Below, in pieces: positions 1 through 10,856 of a stretch of 64,000 bases of DNA. Each line of letters starts with the position of its first letter. Position 1 is the first letter of the stretch. The notes below the pieces were generated by a model. The model saw nothing but the letters and a program-made list of their open reading frames with translations, searched no databases and was not told where the DNA came from. The position numbers were made by a program, and so were the translations under genes. Source of the DNA: Nitrobacter sp. Nb-311A (GTDB lineage: Bacteria; Pseudomonadota; Alphaproteobacteria; Rhizobiales; Xanthobacteraceae); assembly GCF_000152905.1 (NCBI RefSeq), contig NZ_AAMY01000002.1:1-64000 (forward strand), read 5' to 3'.

Positions 1-620
1 CGTTTGCCTCGCTGGTGACGTGGACGATCTGCATCGCGAAAATGGTGGAGCTGTCGCTTGCGCGGCGCAATCTCGGCACGGCGCTGAGGGAGATCAGCGA
101 ATCGCGGTCGCTGGCGGAGGCGCAAATGGCGCTCGGCGCAAGGGACGGCGTGCTGGCGTCATTGCTGGCTTCGGCGATGCACGAGGCGCGGCTCTCGGCC
201 GGCATTTCCAGCGACGCCGGCATCAAGGAGAGAGCGGCGTCGAGCTTCGCCGAAATCGTCCGCGCTGAATCCCGGCGGGTTCGGCTCGGCATGGGGCTGC
301 TTGCGACCATCGGCGCGACATCGCCTTTCGTCGGCCTGTTCGGCACCGTGTGGGGCATCATGAACAGCTTCATCGGGATTTCGAAGGCGCAGACCACCAA
401 CCTCGCGGTGGTGGCGCCTGGCATCGCCGAAGCCCTGCTCGCGACTGCGCTGGGTCTCGTCGCGGCGATTCCGGCCGTCATCATTTACAATCACTTCGCA
501 CGGGTGACGAAAGGCTATATCGAACTCGTCAGCCGGGCGTCGGGATCGGCCGGCCGGTTGCTGTCGCGCGATCTGGACCGCACCCATGGCGGGGCCATCA
601 GTTCGCGCGCGGCGGAGTAG
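1..620 (+). CDS. exbB: ExbB/TolQ/MotA-type proton channel subunit, 5' end outside window
   Basis: This is the proton-channel subunit of a TonB-ExbB-ExbD inner-membrane motor. Codons are already open at base 3 (Phe-Ala-Ser-Leu-Val-Thr-Trp), matching an internal stretch of the second ExbB in this window, so the N-terminus and first membrane segment lie upstream. The visible 205 residues hold the two conserved late helices: [16 protein letters not shown], and the segment [20 protein letters not shown] in which the small residues that pack around ExbD occur. The C-terminal tail is short and cytoplasmic. It is followed after 4 bases by exbD and then tonB, a standard operon. The GTG at 15 is an internal valine and should not be used as a start. 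Confidence 0.93.
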   Translation, partial: FASLVTWTICIAKMVELSLARRNLGTALREISESRSLAEAQMALGARDGVLASLLASAMHEARLSAGISSDAGIKERAASSFAEIVRAESRRVRLGMGLLATIGATSPFVGLFGTVWGIMNSFIGISKAQTTNLAVVAPGIAEALLATALGLVAAIPAVIIYNHFARVTKGYIELVSRASGSAGRLLSRDLDRTHGGAISSRAAE

Positions 621-624
621 ATCA

Positions 625-1095
625 ATGGGCGCATCGATTGCAGAAGGCGGCTTCGACGACGACGAGGATTACGCTGAAGCGCACGATATCAATGTCACGC
701 CGTTCATCGACGTCATTCTGGTTCTTCTGATCATCTTCATGGTGGCCGCGCCGCTGTCGACCGTCGATCTTCCGGTCAACCTGCCGACGTCGAGCGCGAC
801 ACCGCAGAAGAAGCCCGACAAGCCGACCTATGTCAGCATCAAGGCCGACCTTGCCGTCGCCATCGGCGAGACGATGGTCAAGCGGGTCGATCTGGTGCGG
901 ACGTTGGACAGCACGCCGAACATGACCAAGGACAGTTTCATCTTCCTGCGCGCGGATCGTGCGGTGCCTTACGGCGACCTGATGGACGTGCTGGAGATCC
1001 TGCGCGCGGGCGGCTTCACCAAAATCAAGCTGGTCGCGCTCGAGGGGGTTCCGGACGCCCAATCGGTTCCTGCCGCGGCTAACGCAAAGCCCTGA
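625..1095 (+). CDS. exbD: ExbD/TolR-family biopolymer transport protein
   Basis: A 156-residue protein that couples the proton gradient to TonB together with ExbB. It has a short acidic cytoplasmic N-terminus (1-22) and a single membrane helix at about 24-43 (NVTPFIDVILVLLIIFMVAA). Asp29 sits at the position of the proton-carrying aspartate of the family. A periplasmic domain of about 110 residues ends in an Ala-rich tail. The ATG at 625 lies 4 bases after the exbB stop; an open frame runs further upstream but inside exbB. The family assignment is firm. Whether it serves iron or another TonB substrate cannot be told from this copy. Confidence 0.93.
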   Translation: MGASIAEGGFDDDEDYAEAHDINVTPFIDVILVLLIIFMVAAPLSTVDLPVNLPTSSATPQKKPDKPTYVSIKADLAVAIGETMVKRVDLVRTLDSTPNMTKDSFIFLRADRAVPYGDLMDVLEILRAGGFTKIKLVALEGVPDAQSVPAAANAKP

Positions 1096-1098
1096 ACC

Positions 1099-1892
1099 AT
1101 GTCTGAGATCGTCGTAGAGCCAGCGCCGTCCCGCGTCTTTGGGTTTTGTCAGCGGCCGCCGCGCTTGCCATCCACCTCGGCTGCGTGGCGCTGGCGGTAG
1201 CCCAGATGCAAACGGATGAGTCGGCCGAGGATCTTGGCGCGCCGGCGATCGAGATCGGACTCGATCTATCCTCGCCGCGCCGCGAGGCGACCGACCTTCC
1301 GCCCGGGCCAGACACCGACGCGTCGACGGCCTCGCCCGCGCTTGCCGAACAGAAGGCGGTCGAGAAGGAAACCGATCTGCCCAAGGACACGCCGACGGAG
1401 ACCGATGATCCGGACCGGATCGTCACCGAGAACGAGTCAAAAAAGCCGGTCGAAGAGGACCCTGAGAAGGCGGAGAAGCAGACCTCGGCCTCGCAGGAAT
1501 CGGCGGCTTCTGAAGCAACCGCGATGCCGAGCGTTGAAAACGCACAGGAATCGGAGCGTTCGGTGGCGCCGCAGCAAGGCACCGGCGCCAGCGCGCGCCG
1601 AATCCGGGCCACCTGGCAGAAAGAACTGGTCGCCCACCTCGACAAGCACAAGCGTTATCCGCCGGAGCACACCCAGAAGAACGCCAAGATTCTCATTAAC
1701 TTCGTGCTCGATCGCCTCGGCCATGTCGTGTCGGTGAATATTGTGAAGGGATCGGGCGATCCCGTCTTCGACCAGGCCGCACTCGCCATGGTGCACCGCT
1801 CAGACCCTGTGCCCCCGCCGCCGCCGCTGATCGCGGACGAAGGATTGAGCTTTACGCTGCCGGTCGTCTTCAGGGTCAAGGGCAAGGGATGA
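1099..1892 (+). CDS. tonB: TonB-like energy transducer, probably frameshifted near the N-terminus
   Basis: The C-terminal TonB domain is clear (about the last 90 residues, from TWQKELVAHLDKHKRYPPEH to VFRVKGKG). Before it come a charged Pro/Glu/Lys-rich spacer and a membrane anchor (LSAAAALAIHLGCVALAV). The natural start appears to be ATG 1099, three bases after the exbD stop, giving MSEIVVEPAPSR. That frame then fails to enter the anchor, which is read in another frame beginning after a stop at 1104-1106. Restoring one base near 1132-1137 would give PSRRLWVLSAAAA and a normal TonB N-terminus. The only start in the anchor frame is TTG at 1146, which has no ribosome site and lacks the cytoplasmic tail. 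So the gene is probably inactive, or this is a sequencing error. Confidence 0.8.
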
Positions 1893-1905
1893 CGATCGCG
1901 AGCCT

Positions 1906-2448
1906 CATCCCAAGTTCGGCGTAGGCGAGGATTCAGAGACAGTACCAGCGCTCATGTCTCGTTTAGAGGCGCACATAAATCCTTTGCCAGCTATATTGTC
2001 TACGCACCACCTTGTTCAAATCCCCTACGTAACTGCCCGAGCTCAACCGACAGCTTCGTCGTGTGAACTCCTTACAAGATCCACACCCTGCTCACCGACA
2101 ACGGTATCCAGTTCCGCTATCCGCCGCGCTACGCCAACGGGCCGGCCGCGCGATATATGCGCTGCCGCGAGAACGCTTGAACCGAACGATCAAGGAAGCA
2201 ACCGTCAAGCGTTTTCACGACGACAGTCACGACCAGTCGCGCCGGCGCCTTCGGGATTTCATCGACGCCGACAACTTCGGCCGAAGGCTCAAGACGCTGA
2301 AGGGCCTTACCCCTTACGAGTTCATCTGCAAACAAGGGACTTCAGAACCGGACCGATTCATCATCAATCCAATCCATCAAATGCCGGGATTGAACATCTA
2401 GCGCTGACCGGCGCAGCGGGAACGCCCCATCAAGGGCATCCCAAGTTC
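1906..2448 (+). repeat. 12-bp direct repeat bracketing the IS481 remnant
   Basis: The sequence CATCCCAAGTTC occurs at 1906-1917 and again at 2437-2448, one copy on each side of the transposase remnant. It may be a leftover of the element's ends or a target duplication, but it is longer than usual IS481 target duplications. The rest of 1893-2547 shows no gene. Confidence 0.35.
2071..2401 (+). pseudogene. IS481-family transposase remnant
   Basis: Two pieces of a DDE transposase are readable. One frame from about 2073 gives YKIHTLLTDNGIQFRYPPRY, with the second catalytic-Asp region (TDNGIQF). It then hits a stop, and another frame gives LNRTIKEATVKRFH followed by FGRRLKTLKGLTPYEFICK and a tail ending MPGLNI. 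These are the family's C-terminal landmarks. The stretch normally between them (HGIEH-type segment with the catalytic Glu) is missing, so there is an internal deletion plus a frame change. No intact gene or clear terminal inverted repeats remain. Confidence 0.75.
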
Positions 2449-2547
2449 AGACAGCGTGAGCCGGCGGGCCCGCTGAGCTTGGATGGTCAACGCCTCGCGC
2501 CAACCCGTGGCTAAACTTCCATACCCGCCGACTCTCTAAGCTCTACA

Positions 2548-3075
2548 TCACCAAGCATAGGGCTGGTAGCAGCCGTTCCACTGGTACCCGCCCCACCCCC
2601 AACAACCGTTATAGCCCCCATAAGGATAGCCCCATCCCCAACCACCATACGGATAGCCCCATCCCCAGCCAATTAACCCGGCCGCAACAGGAAAGCCCCA
2701 TCCCCAGCCGCGCCGCCATCCCCAGCGTCCTCCTCCGGCCCGCCATCCCCAGCGTCCACCTCCCCAGCGTCCACCTCTCCAGTGTCCACCTCCCCAGCCC
2801 GCGCGCCTGAACCCGCCGCCGGCGAACCCGCCTCTAAAACCTCCGGGCATTCCAGCTCTGAATCCACCACCGCCGAATCCGCCTCTAAAACCTCCAGGCA
2901 TTCCAGCCCTGAATCCACCACCGCCGAATCCGCCGCCCCGGAAACCACCGCCGCCAAATCCGCCGCCACCCCTAAAGCCTCCTCCTCTCTGTGCCACCGC
3001 CTCATTCGGGGCTAGCGCGAGAGTCGATGCGACGATTGCCACGCCACTCAGGATGGCCAACACTTTTTTTCGCAT
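2548..3075 (-). CDS. Glycine-rich secreted protein
   Basis: A 175-residue protein with a clear signal peptide (MRKKVLAILSGVAIVASTLA, cleavage probably near residue 28 after AVA). The mature part is almost wholly Gly/Trp/Arg/Phe/Tyr: GGFR-type repeats, two copies of FRAGMPGGFRGGF, then WGWGYPYGG repeats and a C-terminus with cysteines (NGCWGWGGYQWNGCYQPYAW). Proteins like this occur widely in this bacterial group and are taken to be exported or surface-associated. No enzymatic domain is visible and the role is unknown. The repeats could mislead frame calls, but the signal peptide and uninterrupted frame argue for a real gene. Confidence 0.75.
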   Translation of the reverse strand: MRKKVLAILSGVAIVASTLALAPNEAVAQRGGGFRGGGGFGGGGFRGGGFGGGGFRAGMPGGFRGGFGGGGFRAGMPGGFRGGFAGGGFRRAGWGGGHWRGGRWGGGRWGWRAGGGRWGWRRGWGWGFPVAAGLIGWGWGYPYGGWGWGYPYGGYNGCWGWGGYQWNGCYQPYAW

Positions 3076-3631
3076 TGCAAACTCCTACAGATTTGGCGTC
3101 TCGCATTGACATCGGGCCGGACTTCGACTGCGGCAGATCAATCCAATGGCCCAGCGCGACGCCCAGGACAAACACTCGACGCGTGCAGTCACATATCTTC
3201 CGGCCGCCCCAATAACGTTGGCATTGCGTTCTCGTTCCGGGAGGGTGCGGGATACGCCCTGGTCTGGGCGACTTCCGCTCGGCCCAAGACCTCGCGCAAG
3301 GACCTTCCGGTGCGCCAGTCAAGGGCGCGGATCGCCCAAAAGCACGCAACCTCCGGCCCCCCCAGCCTGCCAGATCATCATCACCATCATGGCCCCGGGG
3401 AGCGTCGACAGCCGACGCAGGCGCGGGCGCGGGCGCGGGCGCGGGGTTCGCGAAGTTGGCCGACGTACCCTACAACCGACCGCCCGCCTTGGGGGCGGGC
3501 ATCCGTTGACCTAAGTTTCCGGTCGCCGAACGAGCAGCGAAAGAAGGCTCGAAGGGCGGAGCATTGAAACGATCAAGACAGCAAGCACGTTCGGAAATAG
3601 ATGCAATTGAGCGACGCTACGGCGGCGAATC
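3076..3631. other. Intergenic region without a supported gene
   Basis: About 555 bases between two genes on the minus strand. It holds the probable promoter of the glycine-rich protein gene, a GC tract of near-perfect GCGGGC units around 3420-3447, and a GC hairpin near 3481-3500 (GCCCGCC against GGCGGGC). The open frames here have skewed composition, no ribosome site and no recognisable domain. Confidence 0.6.
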
Positions 3632-5188
3632 CTACCACCAGCCCCCTTGCATCGGGAAGAACTGACCGCCGCCCCTGCGCGTATTGCTCGGTCGGGGAAT
3701 AGGACTGCGCTGAAAAAAGAAGCCGAAGCCGTCGTCTGCCTGCGGGCTACCGTTGCTCCAGCCGCCGTCGTCCGCCACGAGGACCTGGCTCGGCTTGCGC
3801 GTGATGAAGCCGCCCTGCGGCTGGTCGCTCAGCACTGCAACAAACTCCGTGCGATAGTTGGTCTCTTTGCTCAGCGGCTCGTCGGAGACGACGATCGAGG
3901 ATCGCGGCAATGCGGCCGGCGCGATGCGATCGAGGACTTCCTTCGGGATGGTGATGCGGTCGAGCGCGTTTTTGGCGTCATCCCCGTTCTCGATCGTGAC
4001 AGCGGTCCAGCGCAAACTCCCATCGTTCCGCGCCACCGCCGTGAACACATGCGTGCCGAGTGGTTTGCCGGGATCGCGGATCGTGACCGGGACCTCGATC
4101 GTCGCGTCGAACACCTCGCCACCTCCGTCCGGTGCCGGCTTATGTGTATTGCGCCGAACGTAAAGCATTTGCGTCGCGCGGCTGATGTAGATCGAGAACG
4201 GCTCGATCGCGAGCTTCGCATCGAGCGCCGCCTTGGCGATGTCGCCTTTTTTTGTCTGCGCCGTCCTGGCCGCTTCCTTTGCGATGCTGGCTGCGTCGAG
4301 CTTTGATTTCGCGTCGGCCTTGGCTGTTTCTAACAGGGTGTCCAGCTCCGCCGCTTTGGCAACGGCCTTTTGCTTACGGTCCTCGGCCTTTGCCCTGGCT
4401 TGATCGGTCTTGGCCGCGGCCAGCGCCCTGTCGGCGGATAGGAGCGCGGCGCCGGCCCGGGCTTTGGATCGCTCCAGCTTGCGTAGAGACGCTGCGAGCG
4501 GTGCAGACTCGCGGGCTGCCGCGGCCGCGGTCTTTTTGGCCTCATCGGCCGCCTTGGCAGCCTCCGCGGCTTCGCGGGCGAGCCTCTCGGCATTCGCCGG
4601 AGCATTTGCGACGATGTCCGCGTTCGGCACGATGAGCGATAGCGTCGGATGAGAAAAATTGACCGGAGCCGCATCGACAGGCGAGATGATCACGCGCATT
4701 CCGATCCGCGTCTTGTCGAACAGCTTCTCCGCAAAGCCATAGGGCATTCGCACGCAGCCGTGTGAGGCCGCATGGCCGGGCAGTGGCCCGCCATGCAATG
4801 CGAGGCCGTTCCATGTGATGCGCAGCATGTTCGGCATCCAGGCATCGTCATACATGGTCGAGTGGTGGTCCTTGTCCTTCTCGACGATGGCGAAAACGCC
4901 GGCCGGCGTCTCGCGTCCCTTGATGCCGGTCGATACCGGCGCGCGCAGGATCCAGCCCTCGGCGTCATAGAACGTGACCTGCTGGCTCTTGATCGATACG
5001 ATTGCCATGATCGGCTCGCCTGCCTCGCGCGGCGCCGTCGTTTCAGCGGGTTGCGCGCGGCGCGCCTGTTTCGCTGCGGCTTCGGCAATCGGTGAGATCA
5101 ACGTGGCGATCGCCGCGAACATCACAACGGCCGAACGCCCCCAATGGCTCATTGCGACGGCAGATCGCGCCAACTTTAATCGATTCAC
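3632..5188 (-). CDS. L,D-transpeptidase (YkuD) with coiled-coil extension
   Basis: A 518-residue exported cell-wall enzyme. A signal-type N-terminus (about 13-38) is followed by a YkuD catalytic domain at roughly 60-175 with LHGGPLPGHAASHGCVRM. His132, His143 and Cys145 fit the family motif HGx..SHGCxRM, with Cys145 as nucleophile. Such enzymes make 3-3 crosslinks in peptidoglycan or attach proteins to it. Residues about 205-340 are a long Ala/Lys/Glu/Asp-rich coiled coil. A further globular part (about 345-460) lacks a second catalytic Cys, and the tail is Pro/Gly-rich. The start is GTG 5188, preceded by GGGGGAT; an ATG at 5152 is the alternative. It is transcribed alone. Confidence 0.88.
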   Translation of the reverse strand: MNRLKLARSAVAMSHWGRSAVVMFAAIATLISPIAEAAAKQARRAQPAETTAPREAGEPIMAIVSIKSQQVTFYDAEGWILRAPVSTGIKGRETPAGVFAIVEKDKDHHSTMYDDAWMPNMLRITWNGLALHGGPLPGHAASHGCVRMPYGFAEKLFDKTRIGMRVIISPVDAAPVNFSHPTLSLIVPNADIVANAPANAERLAREAAEAAKAADEAKKTAAAAARESAPLAASLRKLERSKARAGAALLSADRALAAAKTDQARAKAEDRKQKAVAKAAELDTLLETAKADAKSKLDAASIAKEAARTAQTKKGDIAKAALDAKLAIEPFSIYISRATQMLYVRRNTHKPAPDGGGEVFDATIEVPVTIRDPGKPLGTHVFTAVARNDGSLRWTAVTIENGDDAKNALDRITIPKEVLDRIAPAALPRSSIVVSDEPLSKETNYRTEFVAVLSDQPQGGFITRKPSQVLVADDGGWSNGSPQADDGFGFFFQRSPIPRPSNTRRGGGQFFPMQGGWW

Positions 5189-5451
5189 AATTCCATCCCC
5201 CGTCGCAGCATGTGTTTGCGGCCTTGACCAACCTCACGCACATATCCGACTCGTAAGGAACAAGCATGGTCGCAGGTGAAATTGGCACAAAACGGACAGC
5301 AAGCGTTCGCCTTCAGTTGCGCACAGGCAACACGTCGGAGAAAAAGGACGCGGTCCGCCCGGTTACGCCATTGCGCGGCTATTTTTTTGCCGGAACAATC
5401 ATCGCGTCCACATCCTCGGCTATGTAATTCCGTTCCGATGAGGCTGGCCCG

Positions 5452-6609
5452 ATGAACCCGCAACAACTTTCAACGCTCACGCCCGCGTTGCTATGGGTGG
5501 TTTTCGCGACGGGAATTTTCGGTCTGCTTGCGACCGGATCAGGGACACAGCAGACCACGGGCGCGGCGCCCTCCATCAGCATCAGCATGCCCCTTCCCCC
5601 CGCTCCGCCGGCGTTGGCGACGGCGTCGCAGCCGAGTTCTATGTCTCGTCGCGATCTGAGTCAAAATGATCTGCAAGCCTCTTCGGCATCTCATGCGACA
5701 TCTCATGAAGCGAAGACCGAACTGTCGGTCGCGGATGTTGCTCACGCACCGATGCCGTCCACCGAACCCGCGCCTGTGCAAATCGCAAGCGCGGACCCGT
5801 CCGATATCGAACCTGTCGATGCCAACAAGGCCACGAAGCCCATCGAGATTGTCGGCGAGTGCGAAGTCGTGGACATCTGCATCGATCGATATTTGTGGGC
5901 GCTTTATCAACGGACTCCCAAGGAGGACACCATTAAAAAGCTTGAGCGGAGGCAGGTCATCGTCAAGCGGAAGGTAAAGGGTAAGAGAAAGACGGTGACC
6001 GTTTCCAAAGCTTTCACCAAGCTTGTCGATCAGGATTTCGGATGGAAGGATCCCAAGGCGGCGGAACGCGCCGGCATGTCGATGATGGACTATGTGATCG
6101 GCGGCATGGACCGAGTTTTCAGGCTGAAATTGTTTCGCATGCTTCATGCGGCGGAGGCGGCGGGCCTTTCGCCCGGCATCACCAGCGGATTTCGTGACGA
6201 CTACCGTCAGTCGATCGCAAGCGGCCTCAAGGCGGCGAGCAACCGGTCGTATCATGGCGGCAGCTTGCGCGGCGGCTACGGCCATGGGCTCGCGGCCGAT
6301 GTCGTGAGTGTCGAGGGCAGGACGCGCAACCAGCGACATGCGTCCTCGGAAAAGTTTTGGAAGTGGATCGACGCGCACGGAAAGGAATTCGGAATCGGAC
6401 GCCCCTATCTCGACAGGGATCCACCCCATGTCGCACCGATCGACGGTGAGGAATATGCGAAGCATAATCGCGGCTCCAAGCAAGCGGCATCGGGCGCAAA
6501 GAAGACCGCCCTGAAAAGAAAAGCGAATCGCGTGGCCACGCGCGATCACCTGCTCCATGCCAAGCGCCCGAGAACCGCAGCCGTCTCAGCCCGAAAGCGA
6601 GTTGAGTAG
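5452..6609 (+). CDS. Membrane-anchored M15-like peptidase (VanY/DD-carboxypeptidase type)
   Basis: A 385-residue protein with one N-terminal membrane helix or uncleaved signal (about 12-29), a Pro/Ser/Ala-rich spacer to about 130, and a C-terminal zinc-peptidase-like domain (about 205-335). The domain shows SGFRDDYRQS (Ser245, Arg248), YGHGLAADVV (His278, Asp283) and DPPHVAP (His326). These match the SxxR, HxxGxAxD and final His metal-binding pattern of M15 peptidases, which trim peptidoglycan stems. The tail is Lys/Arg-rich. It is divergent from the L,D-transpeptidase, and the pairing suggests a shared cell-wall role. The exact bond cleaved is not deducible. Confidence 0.78.
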   Translation: MNPQQLSTLTPALLWVVFATGIFGLLATGSGTQQTTGAAPSISISMPLPPAPPALATASQPSSMSRRDLSQNDLQASSASHATSHEAKTELSVADVAHAPMPSTEPAPVQIASADPSDIEPVDANKATKPIEIVGECEVVDICIDRYLWALYQRTPKEDTIKKLERRQVIVKRKVKGKRKTVTVSKAFTKLVDQDFGWKDPKAAERAGMSMMDYVIGGMDRVFRLKLFRMLHAAEAAGLSPGITSGFRDDYRQSIASGLKAASNRSYHGGSLRGGYGHGLAADVVSVEGRTRNQRHASSEKFWKWIDAHGKEFGIGRPYLDRDPPHVAPIDGEEYAKHNRGSKQAASGAKKTALKRKANRVATRDHLLHAKRPRTAAVSARKRVE

Positions 6610-6742
6610 CGGGATCCGGTATCAGACTTGCAGATAAAATCCGCATGCGTGGCGGCGGGTATCCCGCATGGGACGGAAAACCGGGGACGTTGAGCTGACG
6701 AGCCGCGGGGATCTTTGACTCAACCGGCTCCGTTCTCGTGAA

Positions 6743-7258
6743 TTATTCCTTGGGTCTTGCGCCGCCCCGCGCAAAGCGCTTGCGGATACGTGACAGCAAT
6801 CCGTCGCAGACGTCGCGATAGGCCTGCATACGCTGCTCGCGGCTGCCCTCGATGCTGGTGGCGTCCGGCGTCGGCCAGTATTCCACATCGGCTGCGATTG
6901 TCCGCGTCAGTTCCAGCGCCTTGTGATGGGCTTCCGGTGACAGCGTGATGATGAGATCGAAGTTGAGACCTTCCCAGTCCTCGACTTCTTCGAACGTCAT
7001 CGGCCGGTGCTTCGAAATGTCCTGACCCAATTCCGCCATCACCGCAACGGCGAACGGATCGAGCTCGCCGGTGCGAACGCCTGCGGACCTCACATACAGC
7101 GTTCGCGGAAACATATGCTGCAACAGGCTCGCCGCCATCGGCGAGCGCACGCTGTTATGCGCGCAGGCGAACAGCACCGACTGGGGATTATCCACGCGCG
7201 CAGGCGCGGCCATGCGCTCAGGCCGCTTTCGTTTCGCGCGCGCGCTCCGCGCAGCCAT
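6743..7258 (-). CDS. Low-molecular-weight phosphatase / ArsC-like protein
   Basis: A 171-residue protein with the LMW tyrosine-phosphatase fold. The P-loop ACAHNSVRSP puts the nucleophile at Cys32 and the phosphate-binding Arg at 38. A late YWPTPDATS segment carries the general-acid Asp. Such proteins dephosphorylate phosphotyrosine or reduce arsenate; without arsenic genes nearby I prefer phosphatase. It sits downstream of UPF0262 and hisD on the same strand with a 49-base gap, a gene order seen in related bacteria. The first 20 residues are basic and loosely conserved in such proteins, so a later start is possible. Confidence 0.85.
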   Translation of the reverse strand: MAARSARAKRKRPERMAAPARVDNPQSVLFACAHNSVRSPMAASLLQHMFPRTLYVRSAGVRTGELDPFAVAVMAELGQDISKHRPMTFEEVEDWEGLNFDLIITLSPEAHHKALELTRTIAADVEYWPTPDATSIEGSREQRMQAYRDVCDGLLSRIRKRFARGGARPKE

Positions 7259-7307
7259 CCCGCATGCACCGCGACAGCGACAGACGGTCCACCATTCGGA
7301 TCATGCG

Positions 7308-7802
7308 CTATCCCTTCCAGTGCAGAACGGAGATCAGCGTGAACAGGCGCCGCGCGGTGTCGAAGTCGACGCGGACCTTGCCGTTCAGCCGCTCTTGCAG
7401 CGTGCGCGAACCTTCATCGTGGATGCCGCGCCGGCCCATGTCGATCGCCTCGATCTTGTCGGGCGTCGCGGTCCGGATCGCCTGATAGTAGCTGTCGCAG
7501 ATCATGAAGTAATCTTTCACGATCCGCCGGAACGGAGTCAGCGACAACAGGTGTGTCACAACCGGCGCGCCGTCTTCGCGCCTGATATCGAACATCAGGC
7601 GGTTGCCGGTGATCGCGATGTGCAGCGTGAACGGACCGCCTTCCGCGCCTTCCGGTGCGAACAGATTCTTCTCGACGAGATCGTAGATCGCGATCGCCCG
7701 CTCGTGTTCGATATCCGGTCCCGAGCGCCCGATCGAATCCTCGTCGAGCGTGACCGCCACGATACGGTTGCGAGAATCATCCTTGGCCGGGACCTTTTTC
7801 AT
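7308..7802 (-). CDS. UPF0262 family protein
   Basis: A 164-residue protein of the UPF0262 family, function unknown, found across alphaproteobacteria beside hisD. Family features visible are [20 protein letters not shown] near the start, [20 protein letters not shown] in the middle, and [10 protein letters not shown] before the C-terminus. The start is fixed by overlap: ATG 7802-7800 shares ATGA with the hisD stop, giving [18 protein letters not shown] longer open frame runs back into hisD but is coding there in another frame. It is translationally coupled to hisD and followed by the phosphatase gene. Confidence 0.92.
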   Translation of the reverse strand: MKKVPAKDDSRNRIVAVTLDEDSIGRSGPDIEHERAIAIYDLVEKNLFAPEGAEGGPFTLHIAITGNRLMFDIRREDGAPVVTHLLSLTPFRRIVKDYFMICDSYYQAIRTATPDKIEAIDMGRRGIHDEGSRTLQERLNGKVRVDFDTARRLFTLISVLHWKG

Positions 7803-9094
7803 TGCGGATTGAGGCGGACTCCGACCGAGCGGGCATGGGCGTCGAGACCCTCGGCCTTGCCCAGCGTCATAGCCGCCGGCCCCAGCGCCCGTAACTGGTC
7901 CGGCCCGCATTTCAGGATCGATGTCCGCTTCATGAAGTCAAGCACGCCAAGGCCCGACGAGAATCGCGCCGAGCGCGCCGTCGGCAGGACGTGATTGGAG
8001 CCGCCGACGTAATCGCCGATCGCTTCCGGCGTATGCGGCCCGAGAAAGATCGCGCCGGCATTGCGGATCCGCGCCGCGAGGCTTTCGGGATCGGCGGTCA
8101 TGATCTCCAGATGTTCCGCCGCGATCGAATCCGCCAGCGCCACCGCTTCATCGAGGCTCTTCACCAGAATGACGGCGCCGAAGTCCGCCCATGAAGCGCG
8201 CGCGATCTCGGCCCTCGGCAGGGTTGCGAGTTGCGCCTCCACCGCGCGCTCGACATCGGCGGCGAGCGCCTCGCTGTCGGTGATCAGGATCGACTGCGCG
8301 TTGGCGTCGTGTTCGGCCTGCGCCAGCAGATCGGCGGCGATCCAGTTCGCATTGCCGGTATCGTCGGCGATGACGAGCACTTCCGAAGGACCGGCGATCA
8401 TGTCGATGCCGACCTTGCCGAATACCTGACGCTTGGCGGCGGCGACATAGGCATTGCCGGGCCCGACGATCTTGGCCACCGGCGCAATGGTCGCGGTGCC
8501 GTAGGCAAGAGCAGCGACCGCCTGGGCGCCGCCGACGCGATAGATTTCGGAAACGCCGCCAAGCCGCGCCGCGGCCAGCACCAGGGGATTGATCCTGCCC
8601 TCCGGCGAGGGCACCACCATGACCACGCGCGCCACGCCGGCGACATTGGCCGGCACCGCGTTCATCAGCACCGACGACGGATAGGCCGCCGAGCCGCCGG
8701 GCACGTAAAGTCCGACCGCCTCGATCGCGGTCCAGCGCGCGCCGAGTTCGACGCCGAGGGCGTCGGTGAAACGGTCGTCCTTCGGCAGTTGGCGGCGGTG
8801 AAAAATCTCGATCCGGTCGCGCGCCAGTTTCAGCGCGTCCAGCGTCGCTGCGTCGCACGCTTCCACCGCGGCGTCGATCTCGGCGGCCGTGAAGCGCAGT
8901 CCCGCGGCATCAACCGCAAGCCGGTCGAATTTGTGCGTCGCCTCGATCAGCGCCGCATCACCCCGCGCCGCCACGTCGCCGACGATGGCGCGGGTGGCAG
9001 CCTCGATATCGGCCGCGACCTCGCGCTTGGTCGCGAGAAACGCCTTGAAGCGCGAGGCGAAATCGGCGTTGCGGCTATCGATGCGGATCGGCAT
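7799..9094 (-). CDS. hisD: Histidinol dehydrogenase
   Basis: A 431-residue cytoplasmic enzyme that oxidises L-histidinol to L-histidine with NAD in two steps, the last reactions of histidine synthesis. Length and order of motifs are normal: [34 protein letters not shown], the glycine-rich [29 protein letters not shown], and the active-site [10 protein letters not shown] with the catalytic His and zinc ligands. The start ATG 9094 gives [16 protein letters not shown], typical of the family. It overlaps UPF0262 by ATGA and follows murA by 134 bases, so murA-hisD-UPF0262-phosphatase may be one transcript. Confidence 0.97.
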   Translation of the reverse strand: MPIRIDSRNADFASRFKAFLATKREVAADIEAATRAIVGDVAARGDAALIEATHKFDRLAVDAAGLRFTAAEIDAAVEACDAATLDALKLARDRIEIFHRRQLPKDDRFTDALGVELGARWTAIEAVGLYVPGGSAAYPSSVLMNAVPANVAGVARVVMVVPSPEGRINPLVLAAARLGGVSEIYRVGGAQAVAALAYGTATIAPVAKIVGPGNAYVAAAKRQVFGKVGIDMIAGPSEVLVIADDTGNANWIAADLLAQAEHDANAQSILITDSEALAADVERAVEAQLATLPRAEIARASWADFGAVILVKSLDEAVALADSIAAEHLEIMTADPESLAARIRNAGAIFLGPHTPEAIGDYVGGSNHVLPTARSARFSSGLGVLDFMKRTSILKCGPDQLRALGPAAMTLGKAEGLDAHARSVGVRLNPQ

Positions 9095-9228
9095 GGGAAT
9101 GGTTCCGGCAGGTGTGGAACGAAGTCACGGGTCACAAGGAGACCGGCTCAGGGACACGGGCTCAATGGCGCGGCCTCAAATCGCCGTCAACCCTTTGAGA
9201 CAACTCACGTCTGATTCAGTCGCGCGGA

Positions 9229-10521
<1,293 letters not shown>

Positions 10522-10682
10522 ACCAATTCCCGTTTTCTGTTGAAATACTTAAGACAAATCACCCCGCGCCCGAAAGCATCACGATCAGGGCGTGGTGAGG
10601 AGCTTACAGCCTGCCGGCGGGACGCGCGCAAGCCGCGTTCCGTCCGGGCCTGCCGCGCCGCGGAGGGCGAGTGGCTTCGTCG

Positions 10683-10856
10683 TCATTCATCCCGATGGTC
10701 CGGTTCAATGTCTTCCGTGGAAGCGGCTTGATCGGCTCGTCCGCGGGCTTGCGATTTACGCCGTTTGAGATTTTCGCGCAGCGCCGCCCTCAGCCGCATC
10801 CGGCGTCCTCCGTTCTCCGCGTCGCGGCCGGTGTCGCGTTTGTCGATCATGGTCAT
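10683..10856 (-). CDS. Small conserved basic protein upstream of murA
   Basis: A 57-residue frame, MTMIDKRDTGRDAENGG followed by RRMRLRAALRENLKRRKSQARGRAD and an acidic tail. The central RLxAALRxNLxxRKxQARxR block resembles short proteins I recall beside murA in related bacteria. It is strongly basic in the middle and probably helical; no function is known. The ribosome site is weak, and the internal ATG at 10850 would drop only two residues. It lies 161 bases upstream of murA on the same strand. Confidence 0.6.
   Translation of the reverse strand: MTMIDKRDTGRDAENGGRRMRLRAALRENLKRRKSQARGRADQAASTEDIEPDHRDE

Noticed and set aside
3420-3447. Tandem GCGGGC units considered as a CRISPR-like or regulatory array
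   Set aside because: The units are 6 bp with no spacers; this is simple low-complexity sequence. No CRISPR array was seen anywhere in the window.
3106-3567. Plus-strand frames with a poly-His stretch
   Set aside because: There is no ribosome site or domain; the His run comes from a CATCAT tract and the rest from GC-rich repeats.
5539-6558. 339-codon minus-strand frame over the M15-like peptidase
   Set aside because: It lies opposite a gene with signal and metal motifs, and its own product has no recognisable features.
7071-9214. Long plus-strand frames across the phosphatase, UPF0262 and hisD genes
   Set aside because: They are antisense shadows of three recognisable genes; composition is skewed to Arg and Ala.
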